Shown: positions 21,856-32,825 of the stretch, one piece after another
Position numbering within the stretch: the first letter of the stretch is position 1
Layout of the letters: the number at the start of each line of letters is the position of its first letter
Source of the DNA: Anisus vortex
Taxonomy: Eukaryota > Mollusca > Gastropoda > Planorbidae
Length of the DNA: 64,000 nucleotides
Assembly: GCA_949126835.1 (NCBI GenBank)
Contig: OX421509.1
Location: forward strand, 13,544,420-13,608,419
Direction: 5' to 3'
The notes under the pieces: model-generated
Database searches by the model: none
Told to the model about the DNA's origin: nothing
Seen by the model: the letters and a program-made list of their open reading frames with translations, nothing else
Position numbers and translations under genes: made by a program

Positions 21856-22285
21856 TTATATTACAGACGCTCCTTCTATAAAGAAGATTATTGCGTCCTA
21901 CGATCATCCGTGGTCTGAATATATATTTACATTTTTATAAGTGTTTTAATTAATGTTAAGTTACTGGGTTATCCTGGATTGTTCAAGCAACCCATTTCAT
22001 GCCCGGATGCCACTCAGAAAGAAAGAGTAGGCTACTTCAATTTGTTCTCAAATTAGGGATAAGTAAAGTGTTTTTGTGCTTATGTTTTTCTGAGCATTGT
22101 AATATATTGTTATTGTGTTGTATTTCTAAATTAGAGTTTAATGCCTTATGTATTATTACTACTCTACTCTTTGTCCTTCTGTTCTCTAGTGTTATTGTGT
22201 TTCTAGGTTTAGTGATTTAAACTACTGGTGCTAGGCCTACTCTTGTCAGTTGTTGATATTTGCTAGTAATGAACACTGCAGCTCA
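21856..22285 (-). pseudogene. LINE-A 3' end (minus), 5'-truncated
   Basis: Minus-strand 3' end of LINE-A. The UTR reads opposite ACAGACGCTCCTTCTATAAAGAAGATTATTGCGTCCTACG. Upstream on the minus strand the RT C-terminus is recognisable (SGIRA, then NGLLEQSRI), followed further up by decayed coding sequence to about 22285. One in-frame stop sits inside the AWNGLPEQ motif. Not functional. Confidence 0.8.
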
Positions 22286-22429
22286 ACATTGATACAAAAT
22301 CGATTGTCTTAAGATGGAAAGTATGAAGATATTCAAGATCTTTATCTACAAAAAATATATAAGATATATAAAAGCGAAGTTTATTAAAATGTGTTCAGAA
22401 ACTTTTTGTTTAATTTGCTGCTAAATGAT

Positions 22430-22650
22430 CATATGTTATAAGTTACAGACACTCCTTTTATAAAGAAGATTATTTCGTCCTACGTTCATCCTCGGTTTGA
22501 GTCTAGACTTGCATTTTTATTAGTGTTCTAAATGATGTTAAGTTGCTGGTTTTCCTGGTTTCTTCAGGCAACCCATTTCATACCCGAATGCCACTCGGGA
22601 AGAAGTAGCACTTATATGTATTTTTTCTTTCATAAGGGATTTGAAGTTAT
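22430..22650 (-). pseudogene. LINE-A 3' end (minus), short
   Basis: A second LINE-A copy, about 150 bp from the previous one in the same orientation: UTR block with CAGACACTCCTTTTATAAAGAAGATTATTTCGTCC, then the complement of the SGIRAWNGLPEQ coding end, up to about 22650. 5'-truncated. Confidence 0.78.
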
Positions 22651-22721
22651 ATATTTTCGAGAAAACAAATATATATTTTTAAAAAACATGGTTTGAAATT
22701 AGATTGACTAATTCCTTAAGT

Positions 22722-22832
22722 AATGCCGAGCGGAAACTGGGCATGGAATGGGTTTCCTGAACAAACCAGGAACACCACCAACTTTGCACCAATTAAAAAT
22801 TCTACTAGAAATGCAAAACTATTGTTCTACAT
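22722..22832 (+). pseudogene. LINE-A RT C-terminal fragment (plus)
   Basis: Encodes SGNWAWNGFPEQTRNTTNFAP.., a diverged form of the LINE-A C-terminus, in the opposite orientation to the two preceding copies. A hAT element interrupts it at 22833 (target duplication TTCTACAT). Confidence 0.7.
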
Positions 22833-23564
22833 CATAGGTTCTCAACCTTTTTCGGCTCACCGCCCCCTTTTAAATTTTTTTTCCGCTCACCGCCCCCCAA
22901 CTGAATTTTAGCGGAAACATTTGTTAATTAAAGGGAGATGATTAACCCTTTTCATTTGAGGTAATATTTCAATTTGTTTTTCTTTTATAAAAAATTAAAT
23001 GGCTTGCATTTATAACTTTGAAATGATATGATAGAACTGTAAAAATTATTTGAAAATTATATAAATATTATATGACTATATTTATATGAATATTTTCAAG
23101 CATATTAATAACTACCCAGTTTGTATAATTACTACCTATCTATACCGCTCAGCTATTGTGGTTACCTTTATACAAAGGATTCCAACGCATTAAGGGATAT
23201 CTGGGTAATATTAGAAGATGTTAAGGCGACAGTCCGGTGAATCAACCATAAGACGAGACGGCCGCATAACATATTTGCGAGGTACTAACCCCCCCCCCCC
23301 TTACTTCATCGAAAAGTCATTGCGATTCTTATTTGTTCAATTATATGTATGCCTACTGTTGGGGGATATCAGATATTTAGTAGCACTTGCGTTTACATCA
23401 TATTTCATCCAAATCTAATCGATTCAAATAGCTGAGTTGTTGAAATTATAGCAGGTACGTATGTACCGCCCACTTGCCCTTCATCGCCCCCGGGAGTGTT
23501 ATCGCCCCCCTAAAGCTTCTCATCGCCCCCTGGGGGGCGATATCGCCCCCGTTGAGAACCTATG
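22833..23564. mobile_element. hAT-like element, CATAGGTTCTCAACC family, copy 1
   Basis: 732 bp with inverted ends CATAGGTTCTCAACC and GTTGAGAACCTATG and an exact 8-bp target duplication TTCTACAT (22825-22832, 23565-23572). Subterminal G/C-rich stretches differ at the two ends (TCACCGCCCCC at left, ATCGCCCCC clusters at right). The interior is AT-rich with no transposase. A second copy lies in inverted orientation at 50628-51401. Confidence 0.95.
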
Positions 23565-23572
23565 TTCTACAT

Positions 23573-24727
23573 GTATAAGTAAAATATTTTTCCTTTGACA
23601 AAAAAACAAATAAACAAAGCAAAGAATTTAACAAAAGAACTCTCCCCAAAAAAAAACCTGAGTTCAGATATCACCTAACACAGTACGTATAACATTTCAA
23701 GCAGCCACGAAAAACGGTGAAATCGGATACTAGTAGGGGAGAAAAAAACACCCAGAAAAAACAAACTAGTGGAAAAAATCTTGTTGATGTAGCCCTGCAA
23801 CAAAAGGGAAATTACTCTCACAGAAAACGTCTTTTTATACGTTTCTTAACGAACCCTAAGCGCCTGCATAGCAGACGATCGTAAAAAAAAGTTGGTAAAA
23901 GAAAGAACAATTTTAATTTTTAAAATTCTGTATTAAGATAAATAGCTTTATGTTAAAATATAATACAATCAATTTAAGAGGTGACGTTGAATAATTAATT
24001 TTAATTACTGATTTCTGATTTCTTTTTTTTAATTTGCATTTTTTATTAATTTCTTTATTTCTGTTGTGAACTTTAAAAAAATATGTTCATTCCAACGAGC
24101 AGTTGTTCAAAAAGTAGGCAAATGCATCAAAAAATAATTGGACGATTATTAAATTCATTGTCATTATTTCCGAAACGTTTTATTTAGAAATATAATATTT
24201 TTTATTAACCCCATTTTGTTTCCTGCATTCAATCAAGGATTAAAAATAATAATAAACTTTATGATAAATTAATCATTGTTCCGTAAAATATTTTTATGTA
24301 CATTTTTAAACAACTACATAAAACTAATTGAAAACATATTAAATTTTGTTTAAAAACATTTTAGAGAAAAAAAAATTATTTACTTTTAAAAAACAAAATC
24401 TTATAATAACAATTAATACCTCCATTAGTGTGTAATACATAATACACAAAAACTTATTTTACTTTGTCCGACATTTGTTGGAAGTAGTTTTATTATTGTT
24501 TTATATTGGATGTAAGCGCCTAGGCCTATCATTTAAACATTTGAGAATAAATAAATTATTTTTTTAAATAGCTTTAGGAAGAGAAATATATTTAACGTTT
24601 ATTTTTGTTAATAGTATTTTTAGAAAAATATGACAAGGTATAATTTAATATTATACTTTTTTTTTAGGATAGGAGGTGTTAAAAACTTTCTTTTGATTTC
24701 AAGACTTTTTTTTTTACATTTTACTAA
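23573..24727. other. AT-rich, no gene
   Basis: About 1.15 kb of strongly AT-rich sequence with poly-A and poly-T runs. No feature recognised. Confidence 0.5.
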
Positions 24728-25255
24728 TTAGAAGATTATTGCGCTTATCTGGCGTTTAAGTCTAGACTTGCATTGTGATAAAAGTTTTTTTTTTCTGACT
24801 TGTCTAATGACCAAGGGCGAAGACACGTGGGGGTCTGAAGGAAGCGAAGCCCCCATCCCCCAAATTTTTGAAAACAAAAATTGTTCAACATTTATTTTTT
24901 TACTATGTATTAAATTCGCAAAAAAAAAAATCTAATTGGTAAATGTATTATACGCGAAAGTTCAACACAACCTGGAAAAAATGTCTGGACACGCCCCTGC
25001 TTATGACTGAGTGCTATTCAGGAAGAAAATAATTCAGGTGTTTGTTGTAGACGCAGGTAGAACAAGAAAAATCTTTTTATCTTTATGTTTATTTTATTAT
25101 CTTGTATTTCTATGTTACATCATTTATCAATGTTTTAAAGTCATTATGATTAGTTTAACTTCTTTCCTCAAGTGTTTGTAAGTTTAGTGATTCAAGTTAT
25201 AATGTTTCGTTTGCATGTTGTTGTGAATATTCACACGTAATAAACTTGACATGTG
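24728..25255 (-). pseudogene. LINE-A 3' portion (minus), decayed, split
   Basis: LINE-A landmarks in minus orientation: AGAAGATTATTGCG..TCTAGACTTGCATTGTGAT at left, and GAGTGCTATTCAGGAAGAAA, CTTGTATTTCTATGT and GTTTAGTGATTCAAG..TTGTGAATATTC at right. A MITE (24813-24999) interrupts it. Too decayed to translate. Confidence 0.6.
24813..24999. mobile_element. hAT MITE, CAAGGGCGAAG family
   Basis: 187 bp beginning CAAGGGCGAAGACACGTGG and ending TGTCTGGACACGCCCCTG. The flanking octamers CTAATGAC and CTTATGAC match at 7 of 8 positions. The family resembles the 42740 element (GGGGGCGAAGCC ends), with GAAGCGAAGCCCCC near the left end. Confidence 0.75.
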
Positions 25256-25307
25256 TTTTAAAGAAAAGGAAAATATTTCTGACTTTGTTCTAGTTTATAT
25301 AATATTA

Positions 25308-25497
25308 TGGACCAAATTGAACTAGGGGGTTTGTGTGGCCGGCACAATAACCAGCCGCCTTGACTTTACCGTAACTAATGATCAGAGCTGGGTAGACTCA
25401 GGGACACCTTCCAGACCCGAAAACAAATCCTAGCCTTCACCAGGATTCGAACCAAGGACCTTCGGTTCGCCAGCCGAACGCTCGGCCACCCTTACCC
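25308..25497 (-). repeat. tRNA-derived SINE, internally deleted
   Basis: Minus-strand copy: GGACCAAATTGAACTAGGGGGTTTGTGTGG joins the tail directly to the GGCCAGCAC block, so the TGCTTCACCGGCCC region is deleted. The head is present (CCAGGATTCGAACCAAGGACC, CCAGCCGAACGCTCGGCC). Confidence 0.82.
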
Positions 25498-25532
25498 CTA
25501 GTTTTAAAGTACTTGTGAATTCGTAAAAAAAA

Positions 25533-25766
25533 ATGGTTATTTTGTATATTAACGGGCTTGCCAAAACCATTCTGCAGGGTACCACCCGAGGAGGGAGAAA
25601 GAGAGGAAGACAAAAGAAACGATGGGAGGATAATATCAGGGAGTGGACAGGAATAAAACTGTGTGACGCATTGAGAAAGGCTGAAAGACGGGAGGAATGG
25701 AGGAGGCTAGTGCACATGTCAACTGTGACGCCCCAACGGTCCAACAGACTACGGGATAATATGTAG
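25533..25766 (+). pseudogene. LINE endonuclease-RT, C-terminal 70 residues
   Basis: An open frame ending in a stop. From about residue 10 it encodes KTILQGTTRGGRKRGRQKKR, then WEDNIREWTG.., ERREEWRRLVHMST and VTPQRSNRLRD. This arginine-rich GGRKRGR..RWEDNIREWTG tail is characteristic of the extreme C-terminus of certain non-LTR retrotransposon RT proteins in marine invertebrates. The catalytic parts are absent, so it is a 5'-truncated insertion. The first codons are not homologous and the ATG is incidental. Confidence 0.8.
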
Positions 25767-25769
25767 AAC

Positions 25770-26165
25770 GTAGGTAGGATTAACAGTATAAAGTCATTAG
25801 TTAATTCAGTGAACAATATTTTATGAAACAGTCCAGATTATACATTTAAAGAAGTAAGCTTCGGAAATCTCCATAACCCATTGTAATGAATACTGTATAT
25901 TTATATAGCTTCAACAGCTGGGGGGGGGGGGGGGCGGGGGGGGGGTGCGCCAGTGATTAAACCAGTTGAAGGTGAATCTACGCTTTATTTCCTAATCGAT
26001 GCTTTATTTCTCCTAGTCTATGCTGGGCTTAGAGTGACACTTACAAGGTCTACACGGCAAGTTATATAGGTAGCCTACAGGTGTGCATTTGTGTTTGTGT
26101 TTATGCGTTCATGTATGTGTGTGTGTGTGCGTGTGCGTTTCAGGGCATTTAGAAAACAAAAACCG
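25770..26165. other. no gene; poly-G and GT run
   Basis: Holds a G run at 25919-25946 and a GT-rich stretch at 26095-26140. Nothing else supportable. Confidence 0.45.
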
Positions 26166-26169
26166 AAAT

Positions 26170-26530
26170 CAACTAATGAACGTATTTTGTCGATTAAAAA
26201 AAAAGTCTAGATTTTAATAAAATACGTAGGGCTGAATAGATAATTTTTATTTACAAATACGTAACTATCGATTAAAAGAACATTATTATAGATTTAAAAA
26301 ATACTTAAAACTTGATTTTGGAAATACGTAAATATAGTCTAGATTTTAACAAATACGTAAATATAAATTTTAAAACAATACGTAAATATAGATTTGCAGA
26401 AATACGCAATTATAGCTTAAAAAACAACAACGTTATTATACATTTTCAGAAATAAGTAACTATAGATATTTTAAAAAATTACGTAAATAAAGATTTTATA
26501 AACAAAAACGTGATTATAGAATGACGTCAA
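26170..26530. repeat. degenerate AATACGTAAATATAGATTTT repeat
   Basis: About ten recurrences of AATACGTAAxTATAGATTTTxA with spacing near 30-40 bp, diverged by substitutions and small indels. An ancient satellite or a fragment of one; no coding frame. Confidence 0.65.
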
Positions 26531-26774
26531 AAAAAATTTGCAAATGACACCAAAATGACACATGATCCAAACTCTTAAACACACTCACACAAGCACGCAC
26601 GTGCGAACACGTTCCCCGCCTCCTGGGCGTCATTAAACACACTCGATAACGGACACAAGTAGTAGCCTTCATGTAAACAACACCGCATATTATTTTATTA
26701 TTATTATTATTATTGATAGCAACGTCGCTACACAGATAGGAACACGCACAGTGGGTTATGTTGACTTGTGAGTT

Positions 26775-26820
26775 TAAACAGACGTTCCTTGTAGATAGAA
26801 GATTATTATGTCCCTGCTAG
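26775..26820 (-). mobile_element. LINE-A 3' UTR remnant
   Basis: CAGACGTTCCTTGTAGATAGAAGATTATTATGTCC matches the LINE-A UTR block read on the minus strand. About 40 bp only. Confidence 0.5.
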
Positions 26821-26825
26821 GCCCA

Positions 26826-26942
26826 AAAAAAAACAACGCCTGCAGGGATTGGGTCGGCTGCTGGGCTTAGAACCCCGGGGAAGGGGACGTTTTGTTTGAC
26901 CAGTCAAGTGAACTAACCGCAGGACCCAGCCGCGGCCTCAGA
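26826..26942 (-). repeat. tRNA-like SINE head, second type
   Basis: On the minus strand, CTGGGTCCTGCGGTTAGTTC (A box region), then ACTTGACTGGTC, and about 45 bp later GGGGTTCTAAGCCC (B box with one change). This is the arrangement of a tRNA-derived polymerase III promoter, but the structure is not a convincing tRNA. Probably the head of a SINE unrelated to the main family. Confidence 0.45.
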
Positions 26943-27102
26943 ATGCCGCAATCGTACCGCATTGTTAGAAAAAAACAACTTATTCGCATGGCGCGAGCTC
27001 AAGGATATCAAATTGAGTTGAATTTTCTTACTTCTGACAAAAAACAAAAAAACGACAAATAAACTAGAATAAATCAATTTCCTATCACTAAATTAGAATG
27101 AT

Positions 27103-27403
27103 CAAAGACTATAATAAGATGGACAGCTTGCTCTATTTTTAGAGCTTATATGTTCTTTTTTCCGTGCGCATCCAATAACTCTGTCTTAGATGACTTCTAC
27201 GCTCCTATGTTTGCCTAAATGTTTCCGCTGTATACAACTTTCGATTTTAATTATATTTTTTTCATTGAGAAAATATCATAACGATTAAATAAAACGGAAG
27301 TGTACAGTACAAAAGGGAATCGAGAATACCGAAAGAAAAAGTCATTCGCGTCATCAAATAGCACAAAAATTATAGCAAGCGGTCCATCTCATTATAGTTT
27401 TTG
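27103..27403. mobile_element. MITE, ACTATAATAAGATGGAC family, copy B
   Basis: 301 bp, beginning CAAAGACTATAATAAGATGG and ending GGTCCATCTCATTATAGTTTTTG; the ends are inverted repeats. Flanked by a 7-bp duplication GAATGAT (27096-27102, 27404-27410). The interior is shared with 1738 and 40134. This copy defines the family boundaries. Confidence 0.88.
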
Positions 27404-27410
27404 GAATGAT

Positions 27411-28228
27411 TAAAAAAAAATATTAAGTTTAATTTTTAATTTTGTTGTTACCTTAAAAAATTATGTTAATTTATTACTAGACTTATTAAGACTATAAATT
27501 AATGGAATATATTTTCGATATAACTTAAAGAGAATCACAAACAATATAAGTTTATCTGAAGAATTTGTCACAACTGCGCAGATCGAAAAAAAAAACACAC
27601 TACTGTCAATTTTAAATAGCCACGGTGTGAAATAGCATACTGACCACGGTGATTGTATTGACAATTCAAAACAAAAACCCACCAACGTTGAAGAAAAAAT
27701 GTAAAAAAAATCACAAAATAAGAAATATAACCACTGTGTGAACGTCCGATGGAGGCTGTAGGCCAGTTATGTGGGGTCGAAACCAACAGCGTCACAGCCC
27801 CGGCGCATGCGACTCTTAGACAGCTGCTAATGCAAGAGCGGGGGAACCACAGGGGAGGAAAGAGAGAGAGAGGAGAGAGGGGTGGTTGGGGGCAAAAAGC
27901 CGGTGAGGTTTGACGACGGCGGTGCCTGAGCCGCTCACTCGCGCACGTGAGAAAAAGAATTCCGAACCAGCGCCCCCCCCCCTTCCCGCGCTCGACTCAC
28001 TCCATAGATCGTTTAGCTCTACAGCCGGGAGGAAGGGTGTGGTGTGTGCGGGGTTGTAGGGGAGAGGGAGGAGGTGGAGGGAGGGGGTGCCATGCACGCG
28101 CTAGGTAAGGTTGTAGTCAGCCGCGCAGTATAAAAGAAACTCCAACTAAATGAGGGAGGGTGGGGGGTAGTATCTCCAGGTTTTCCTGCTTGCATTTATC
28201 TACTTCCTCTTTCATCATTTTCTCCTTG

Positions 28229-28281
<53 letters not shown>

Positions 28282-28582
28282 TCGATCTTTCCCATCCCTC
28301 TCTTTGTTTACACTACCTTTGCGCCCAGCAGAGCAGCTCTCTGTCCCACCACCACCACCAACCCCACACACCTCTTCTATTCCTTTCTTCCTCACCTACA
28401 ACTCCCCCACCCCCTCCCTCCTTTCATCTCCCAACCTCCCATTATATCGAACCTCCCTCCCTCCCACCCCTACATTCATACATACCCCCCTCGCCGTGTT
28501 GAAATAATTCGATTCTTATTGAATAAATGCGAGACAACTATTACGATAATGCCTCTTTAGCAGCGGCCTGGAGAATGTAGTC
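27411..28582. other. no gene; GC-rich patch and CT tracts
   Basis: Includes a GC-rich stretch (about 27800-28110) followed by TATAAAAG at 28130. Then come CT microsatellites (28218-28281) and C-rich sequence to 28495. I cannot identify a transcript. The proline/serine-rich frames are low complexity. Confidence 0.45.
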
Positions 28583-28595
28583 TTGTCTGTGTATA

Positions 28596-28985
28596 GTTCT
28601 GTCTGCCTGTATGTCTTTGTGTCTTGTTCTGTCTGCCTGTATGTCTTTGTGTCTTGTTCTGTCTGCCTGTATGTCTTTGTGTCTTGTTCTGTCTGCCTGT
28701 ATGTCTTTGTGTCTTGTTCTGTCTGCCTGTATGTCTTTGTGTCTTGTTCTGTCTGCCTGTATGTCTTTGTGTCTTGTTCTGTCTGCCTGTATGTCTTTGT
28801 GTCTTGTTCTGTCTGCCTGTATGTCTTTGTGTCTTGTTCTGTCTGCCTGTATGTCTTTGTGTCTTGTTCTGTCTGCCTGTATGTCTTTGTGTCTTGTTCT
28901 GTCTGCCTGTATGTCTTTGTGTCTTGTTCTGTCTGCCTGTATGTCTTTGTGTCTTGTTCTGTCTGCCTGTATGTCTTTGTGTCTT
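28596..28985. repeat. 30-bp minisatellite, 13 perfect copies
   Basis: Thirteen consecutive copies of a 30-bp unit (GTTCTGTCTGCCTGTATGTC then TTTGTGTCTT) with no visible difference between copies. Because 30 is a multiple of three, frames on both strands encode perfect 10-residue repeats (TRHKDIQADR; VSCSVCLYVF). Perfect identity suggests very recent expansion, homogenisation or an assembly effect. Confidence 0.97.
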
Positions 28986-28989
28986 GTTT

Positions 28990-29278
28990 TTAGTTTTATC
29001 CACCTGTACACCCATCTAAAAAGGAGAACAAAAAAAAAAATCACACACTGGCAAACGCGACATTATCCATGCGTGCAACCGGTGCCCCTCATCCATGGAT
29101 TTGAATCCATCCACACATCCAGTTGTCCACGCATTGGTGAATCCATCCTCCCAGCCCCGATATTAATGCATCCATAGGCCTACATCCATTCACACATCCT
29201 TCAATCCAAATATCCACACATCCACCAATTCATCCACCCATCTCAACACTTTCAATTCTTCTGCACCATCTATAAGTC
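28990..29278. other. CATCCA-rich, no gene
   Basis: Loosely repetitive CATCCA/ATCCAC sequence at about 29050-29250. No coding or RNA signal. Confidence 0.5.
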
Positions 29279-29443
29279 AGTTCGACCTCCACCTGACATT
29301 AGTTGGGGGGGGGGGGGGAAGTAAAGGCGGCTGTGCATTGTGCTGGCCACACACATCCCCCTAGTAAGCCGTGGCCTACTGAAACTTGTGAAACGCTGCT
29401 TAACCGCCCCATGGATCAGTTTTGGTCCGACGGTATACTTTGA
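29279..29443 (+). repeat. tRNA-derived SINE, 5'-truncated
   Basis: Lacks the tRNA head. Starts at CACCTGACATTAGTTGGGG and continues through GTAAAGGCGGCTGTGCATTGTGCTGG to ATGGATCAGTTTTGGTCCGACGG. 5' truncation is expected for target-primed reverse transcription. Confidence 0.82.
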
Positions 29444-29640
29444 CATACATTTCAATGTCTGACACAAGGGACACCTGCTCCGCTGATCATGTGATATGAT
29501 AGTCCAAGTACCCGCATACAGAATCGAACAAAAACACAACAGTTAACAACAGCAACATACAACTTCACTGATGATCAAAGTATAAGCTTATTTCAAGCTG
29601 ACAACATTTCTAACTATAGTACAATCGACATGGGATATCG

Positions 29641-29962
29641 CAGGGATCTCAAACTCCCGGGCCGCGTGCGACCCACCAAAAGGAATTTTGTGGCCCGCCA
29701 GTAAGCTTACAAAAAAAAAATACTTTTCGTGAAATTCAGACAGCTAGTACTGATACACATCAAATTGTATTGCTAATTTTATATACGTAACATACTTATT
29801 TAAAAAAAATCTAATTGAAGCAAGTAATACATCTGTAGTTAATAAACCATTATTTCAATATTGTGTTATTTGTTTCATTAGGTTCGGATTGTTATCAATC
29901 TTAAATGATAAAATGGGTACATGCCTTCATCCGAGTTTGAGCCCCCCCCCCCCCCCCCCCTG
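29641..29962. mobile_element. hAT MITE, CAGGGATCTCAAACTC family
   Basis: 322 bp between exact 8-bp duplications GGATATCG (29633-29640 and 29963-29970). Left end CAGGGATCTCAAACTCCCGG; right end GAGTTTGAG followed by a long C run and TG, so the right inverted repeat has been stretched by C-run expansion. TGTGGCCCGCC lies near the left end. Confidence 0.93.
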
Positions 29963-30179
29963 GGATATCGTAAAACGATGCATGCATACAATTCATGTGT
30001 TCGACAGTTGACGTAATAATCAACTGCATAGAACGTGAATAGTTGACTGCTGAGGTGTCCACTCGCTGCCCTCAACGACCACAACGGTCAAGTGATTGAG
30101 GATTGACGATGATGATGATGATGATAGAAAGGGCTACTGTAATAAATATCATAGTTAAACTGGTCCTTTATAACCAGGC

Positions 30180-30290
30180 GTGAACCTCATTTCATAGTAG
30201 TGAGTATACGAACCGAGATTACTCTCTTAAGGCTCGGAGGACAAACACACGTGTGCTACTGCAGTGTCGCCAAGTCACCATATATTATTC
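30180..30290 (-). mobile_element. LINE 3' end fragment (RNase H-type family)
   Basis: Shares ACTCTCTTAAGGCTCGGAGGACAAACACACGTGTGCTAC..AGTGTCGCCAAGTCA with the 3' ends at 59170 and 4985. No coding part remains. Confidence 0.6.
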
Positions 30291-30342
30291 GAATCCAGGG
30301 CCTCCGGTACGCCAGCCGAACGCGCCACCGCGCCCCCATATA
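30287..30342 (-). repeat. tRNA-derived SINE, head only
   Basis: ATTCGAATCCAGGGCCTCCGG followed by TACGCCAGCCGAACGCGCCACCGCGCCCCC: the complement of the A and B box region of the main SINE family, without the body. Confidence 0.75.
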
Positions 30343-31987
30343 AACAGTAATAAGACAAAAAATACTCTAGACCAGGGGACGGCAACCTCTTGCTTATAGT
30401 GTGCCAAATAAGGATTTTTAATTCATTCAGCGTGCCAACAGCGTGAAAGTCAAACTGCTCAACTATATTATTTTTGTAAGACAATGTACCGGTATTTAGT
30501 ACTGTAGCAAGACCAAGACCAAAAGAAAAGGAGCTTTATAGAGAAAATCATTAAAGCGTTTTTTTTAAATAACAAATTAACCTGTTTGTTATTATCATCT
30601 TTTTAAAAATCCATTCATAGCTTATACACAAATTCATTACTCAACTTGCACATTATTGGTTAATATAACAACTTTTAAATTTAGTTGACAAGATATGTTT
30701 TAGTAATAGTTATAATAATAAAACCAACCAGGTATATTTATTACTTTGATCTCAGCTTAAAATTGAGATTTCCGATAATTTATTAGATACGCGCAATTTT
30801 ATCAGTGATTATTAATATAGTTTAATGGAAATGATACGTTGTCATCATACAAACTGTGTAGTTATTGTAATGTTTAAAAATGTAAATATAAGATTGTTAG
30901 TCATATAACTTTTATATAAATTTCAACTATATTTTAACATTTTATAGTTTCATCATTGTAAAGTTTTAAATTGTAAATTTTTAAAAGAATACAAAAAAAA
31001 AACATATTAAAAATATTAACGCAAAAAAACGGGCTAATTGTCTCCCTTCAATTAAATTCTCCAAAAGTGATGCCAAACTAGTAATTTTTTTTAAATATAG
31101 TGTTACTTATAAATTATTATTTCTTTGTACAAATTCAGCATTATGCTCTTTTTTTTTCATTGTGCAATTAGATGTATAAAATTAATTTACGTTGTATATA
31201 AATATTTTCTGCATCATCAAAGTCAATTTAAAGAATTAATTTTTTTAAACATTATTAGATTAATTACAATATTTACATTATATAAGCCAGCTATATTTAT
31301 TACAATAACATAACAAACAAAATTTGTTTTAGTAATAACTATCTTTATACCTAATAGAGCGTTCTCAGTAGGCGGAGCTTAAGTTTTTTTTGTGTAAATT
31401 TAGTGACGTATTTGTGTAAATATAGAACCCACTTGAGGTACAAACATAACGTGGTGAAAGTAAAGTACTTCTTTATCATGCAAAATTCACATCTGAATAA
31501 TATTGGCTATCCTACTAAAAAATAAGGAGGTAAATAGTAGTACTGTAGATTAATTGATTAATGTGATTAGGCTAGGGCCGGCTAGACCTATTTACACTTT
31601 CAATATCACTTTATAGGCCTACACTTTTAATGTTTCGTAGGCTAGGCTACGATGTCAAGTCAAGTGATAGTGTTGGTGAATAGTCTATCTAGTCAAGTCA
31701 CTCATAGGCTCACATCGTCTATGATCTATGTCTATGATAATAATAAAATAGCCTATTTTATTTAACATACATAATACAGCTTAAATCTTAATAAGACTTA
31801 AAACACAACACATCATTTAAAAAAAGCTCGAGCCTATATGAAACTTTATTAATACAGCGGCCATATTTAATTGTACACCATTACTCAAAGTAAACACAAA
31901 TCACGTGCTTTTTGTCACGGGATTGCAAACGCCCTATTAAGATAGATGAGCATAAAAACTCATTTTAATGTAATCAGCATGTATCAA

Positions 31988-32600
31988 TTAATGAGCGCAT
32001 TTTCCTTCAATGGATTTCGCTATTTGTTCAATGTCAGGTACATATTTAGTCACTTCTGAGTGGTCTAATTTAAGTGACCTCTTGGTATGCTTAAAACAGC
32101 TTTCATGTGCGATAAAATATGTTCAGTAGTGTAATTAAACCAAAAGCTGAAAGTAGAGCGAATGCCTTGCAGTTAATAGTAGATGGCTTTCTTAAGCAGA
32201 TTTCTAAAGCAGATTTTCACACAAATCGTCACATTTCGATGCCCATTTTTTGGATGTTTAAAATAAATAAAATGCCAATATCACTCCACTATAAAAGATC
32301 CAGATCTAAGTAGTTTTTAGTAAGATCAAACCAGTAATGCTTGATGTGGAATGGAAACACGAGTCCATGAATTTGAAAGTTTTGCCTCTGTTTAGAAAAC
32401 TGCGCTTTGAGTACTTCAATGTTCTTCTGAAAACGCTCATCTATCTTAATTTGCCTTAAATTAGGGAAAGAGCGAAATGTTTATAAATTGATTTCACGGC
32501 AAGATATGTCCAGTTTCAATGGAAAGGTCTTTCATGGCCTAAAACTTCAACTCACTGAAATGTGTCGACATGTCATTCAGAAGCATCGGCTTCAACAACC
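31988..32600 (-). pseudogene. hAT transposase remnant (GTF2IRD2/ZBED-like)
   Basis: Degenerate minus-strand coding. Near 32335-32435 it reads ERFQKNIEVLKAQFSKQRQN, like the segment preceding the dimerisation domain of GTF2IRD2-type hAT transposases. Near 31990-32090 it reads VTKYVPDIEQIAKSIEGKCAH then stop, which parallels VTEYEPRIDKLSACTQQKKSH at the end of the 61-kb transposase. Multiple stops and frame changes lie between. The DDE residues and N-terminus were not found. Non-functional. Confidence 0.65.
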
Positions 32601-32651
32601 AGTTCTCCTCAGTCTATACCGGAATTTTTTTTTCATCAAGATAGCCTACAC

Positions 32652-32825
32652 CCCGTGCCCTCATATGGGGAGGGGGGAGGGGCCATATGCCCGGGGGCGA
32701 CACTTCCAGTTGGGGGGGGGTAGGCAAATGTAGTCTAAATATAGCAAATATAGCACTAAACAAGCAGTTAGGGGGCGGCTCTGAAACTTTTGCCCTGGGG
32801 CGCTATATAAGCTTGTAAGGGCTCT
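32652..32825. mobile_element. 174-bp MITE nested in the hAT element
   Basis: Flanked by an exact 8-bp duplication GCCTACAC (32644-32651 and 32826-32833). The ends CCCGTGCCCTCATATGG and CTTGTAAGGGCTCT are only weakly complementary. The interior has GGCCATATGCCCGGGGGCGACACTTCC and a GGGGCGC segment. Probably a hAT-type non-autonomous element. Confidence 0.75.

Noticed and set aside
26140..26530. Possible regulatory array of ACGTAA motifs
   Set aside because: Spacing is irregular and the units decay like an old satellite; no independent evidence for function.
28541..29177. Five frames of 131-188 codons on both strands with 10-residue repeats
   Set aside because: The 30-bp array length is a multiple of three, so every stop-free frame stays open on both strands.
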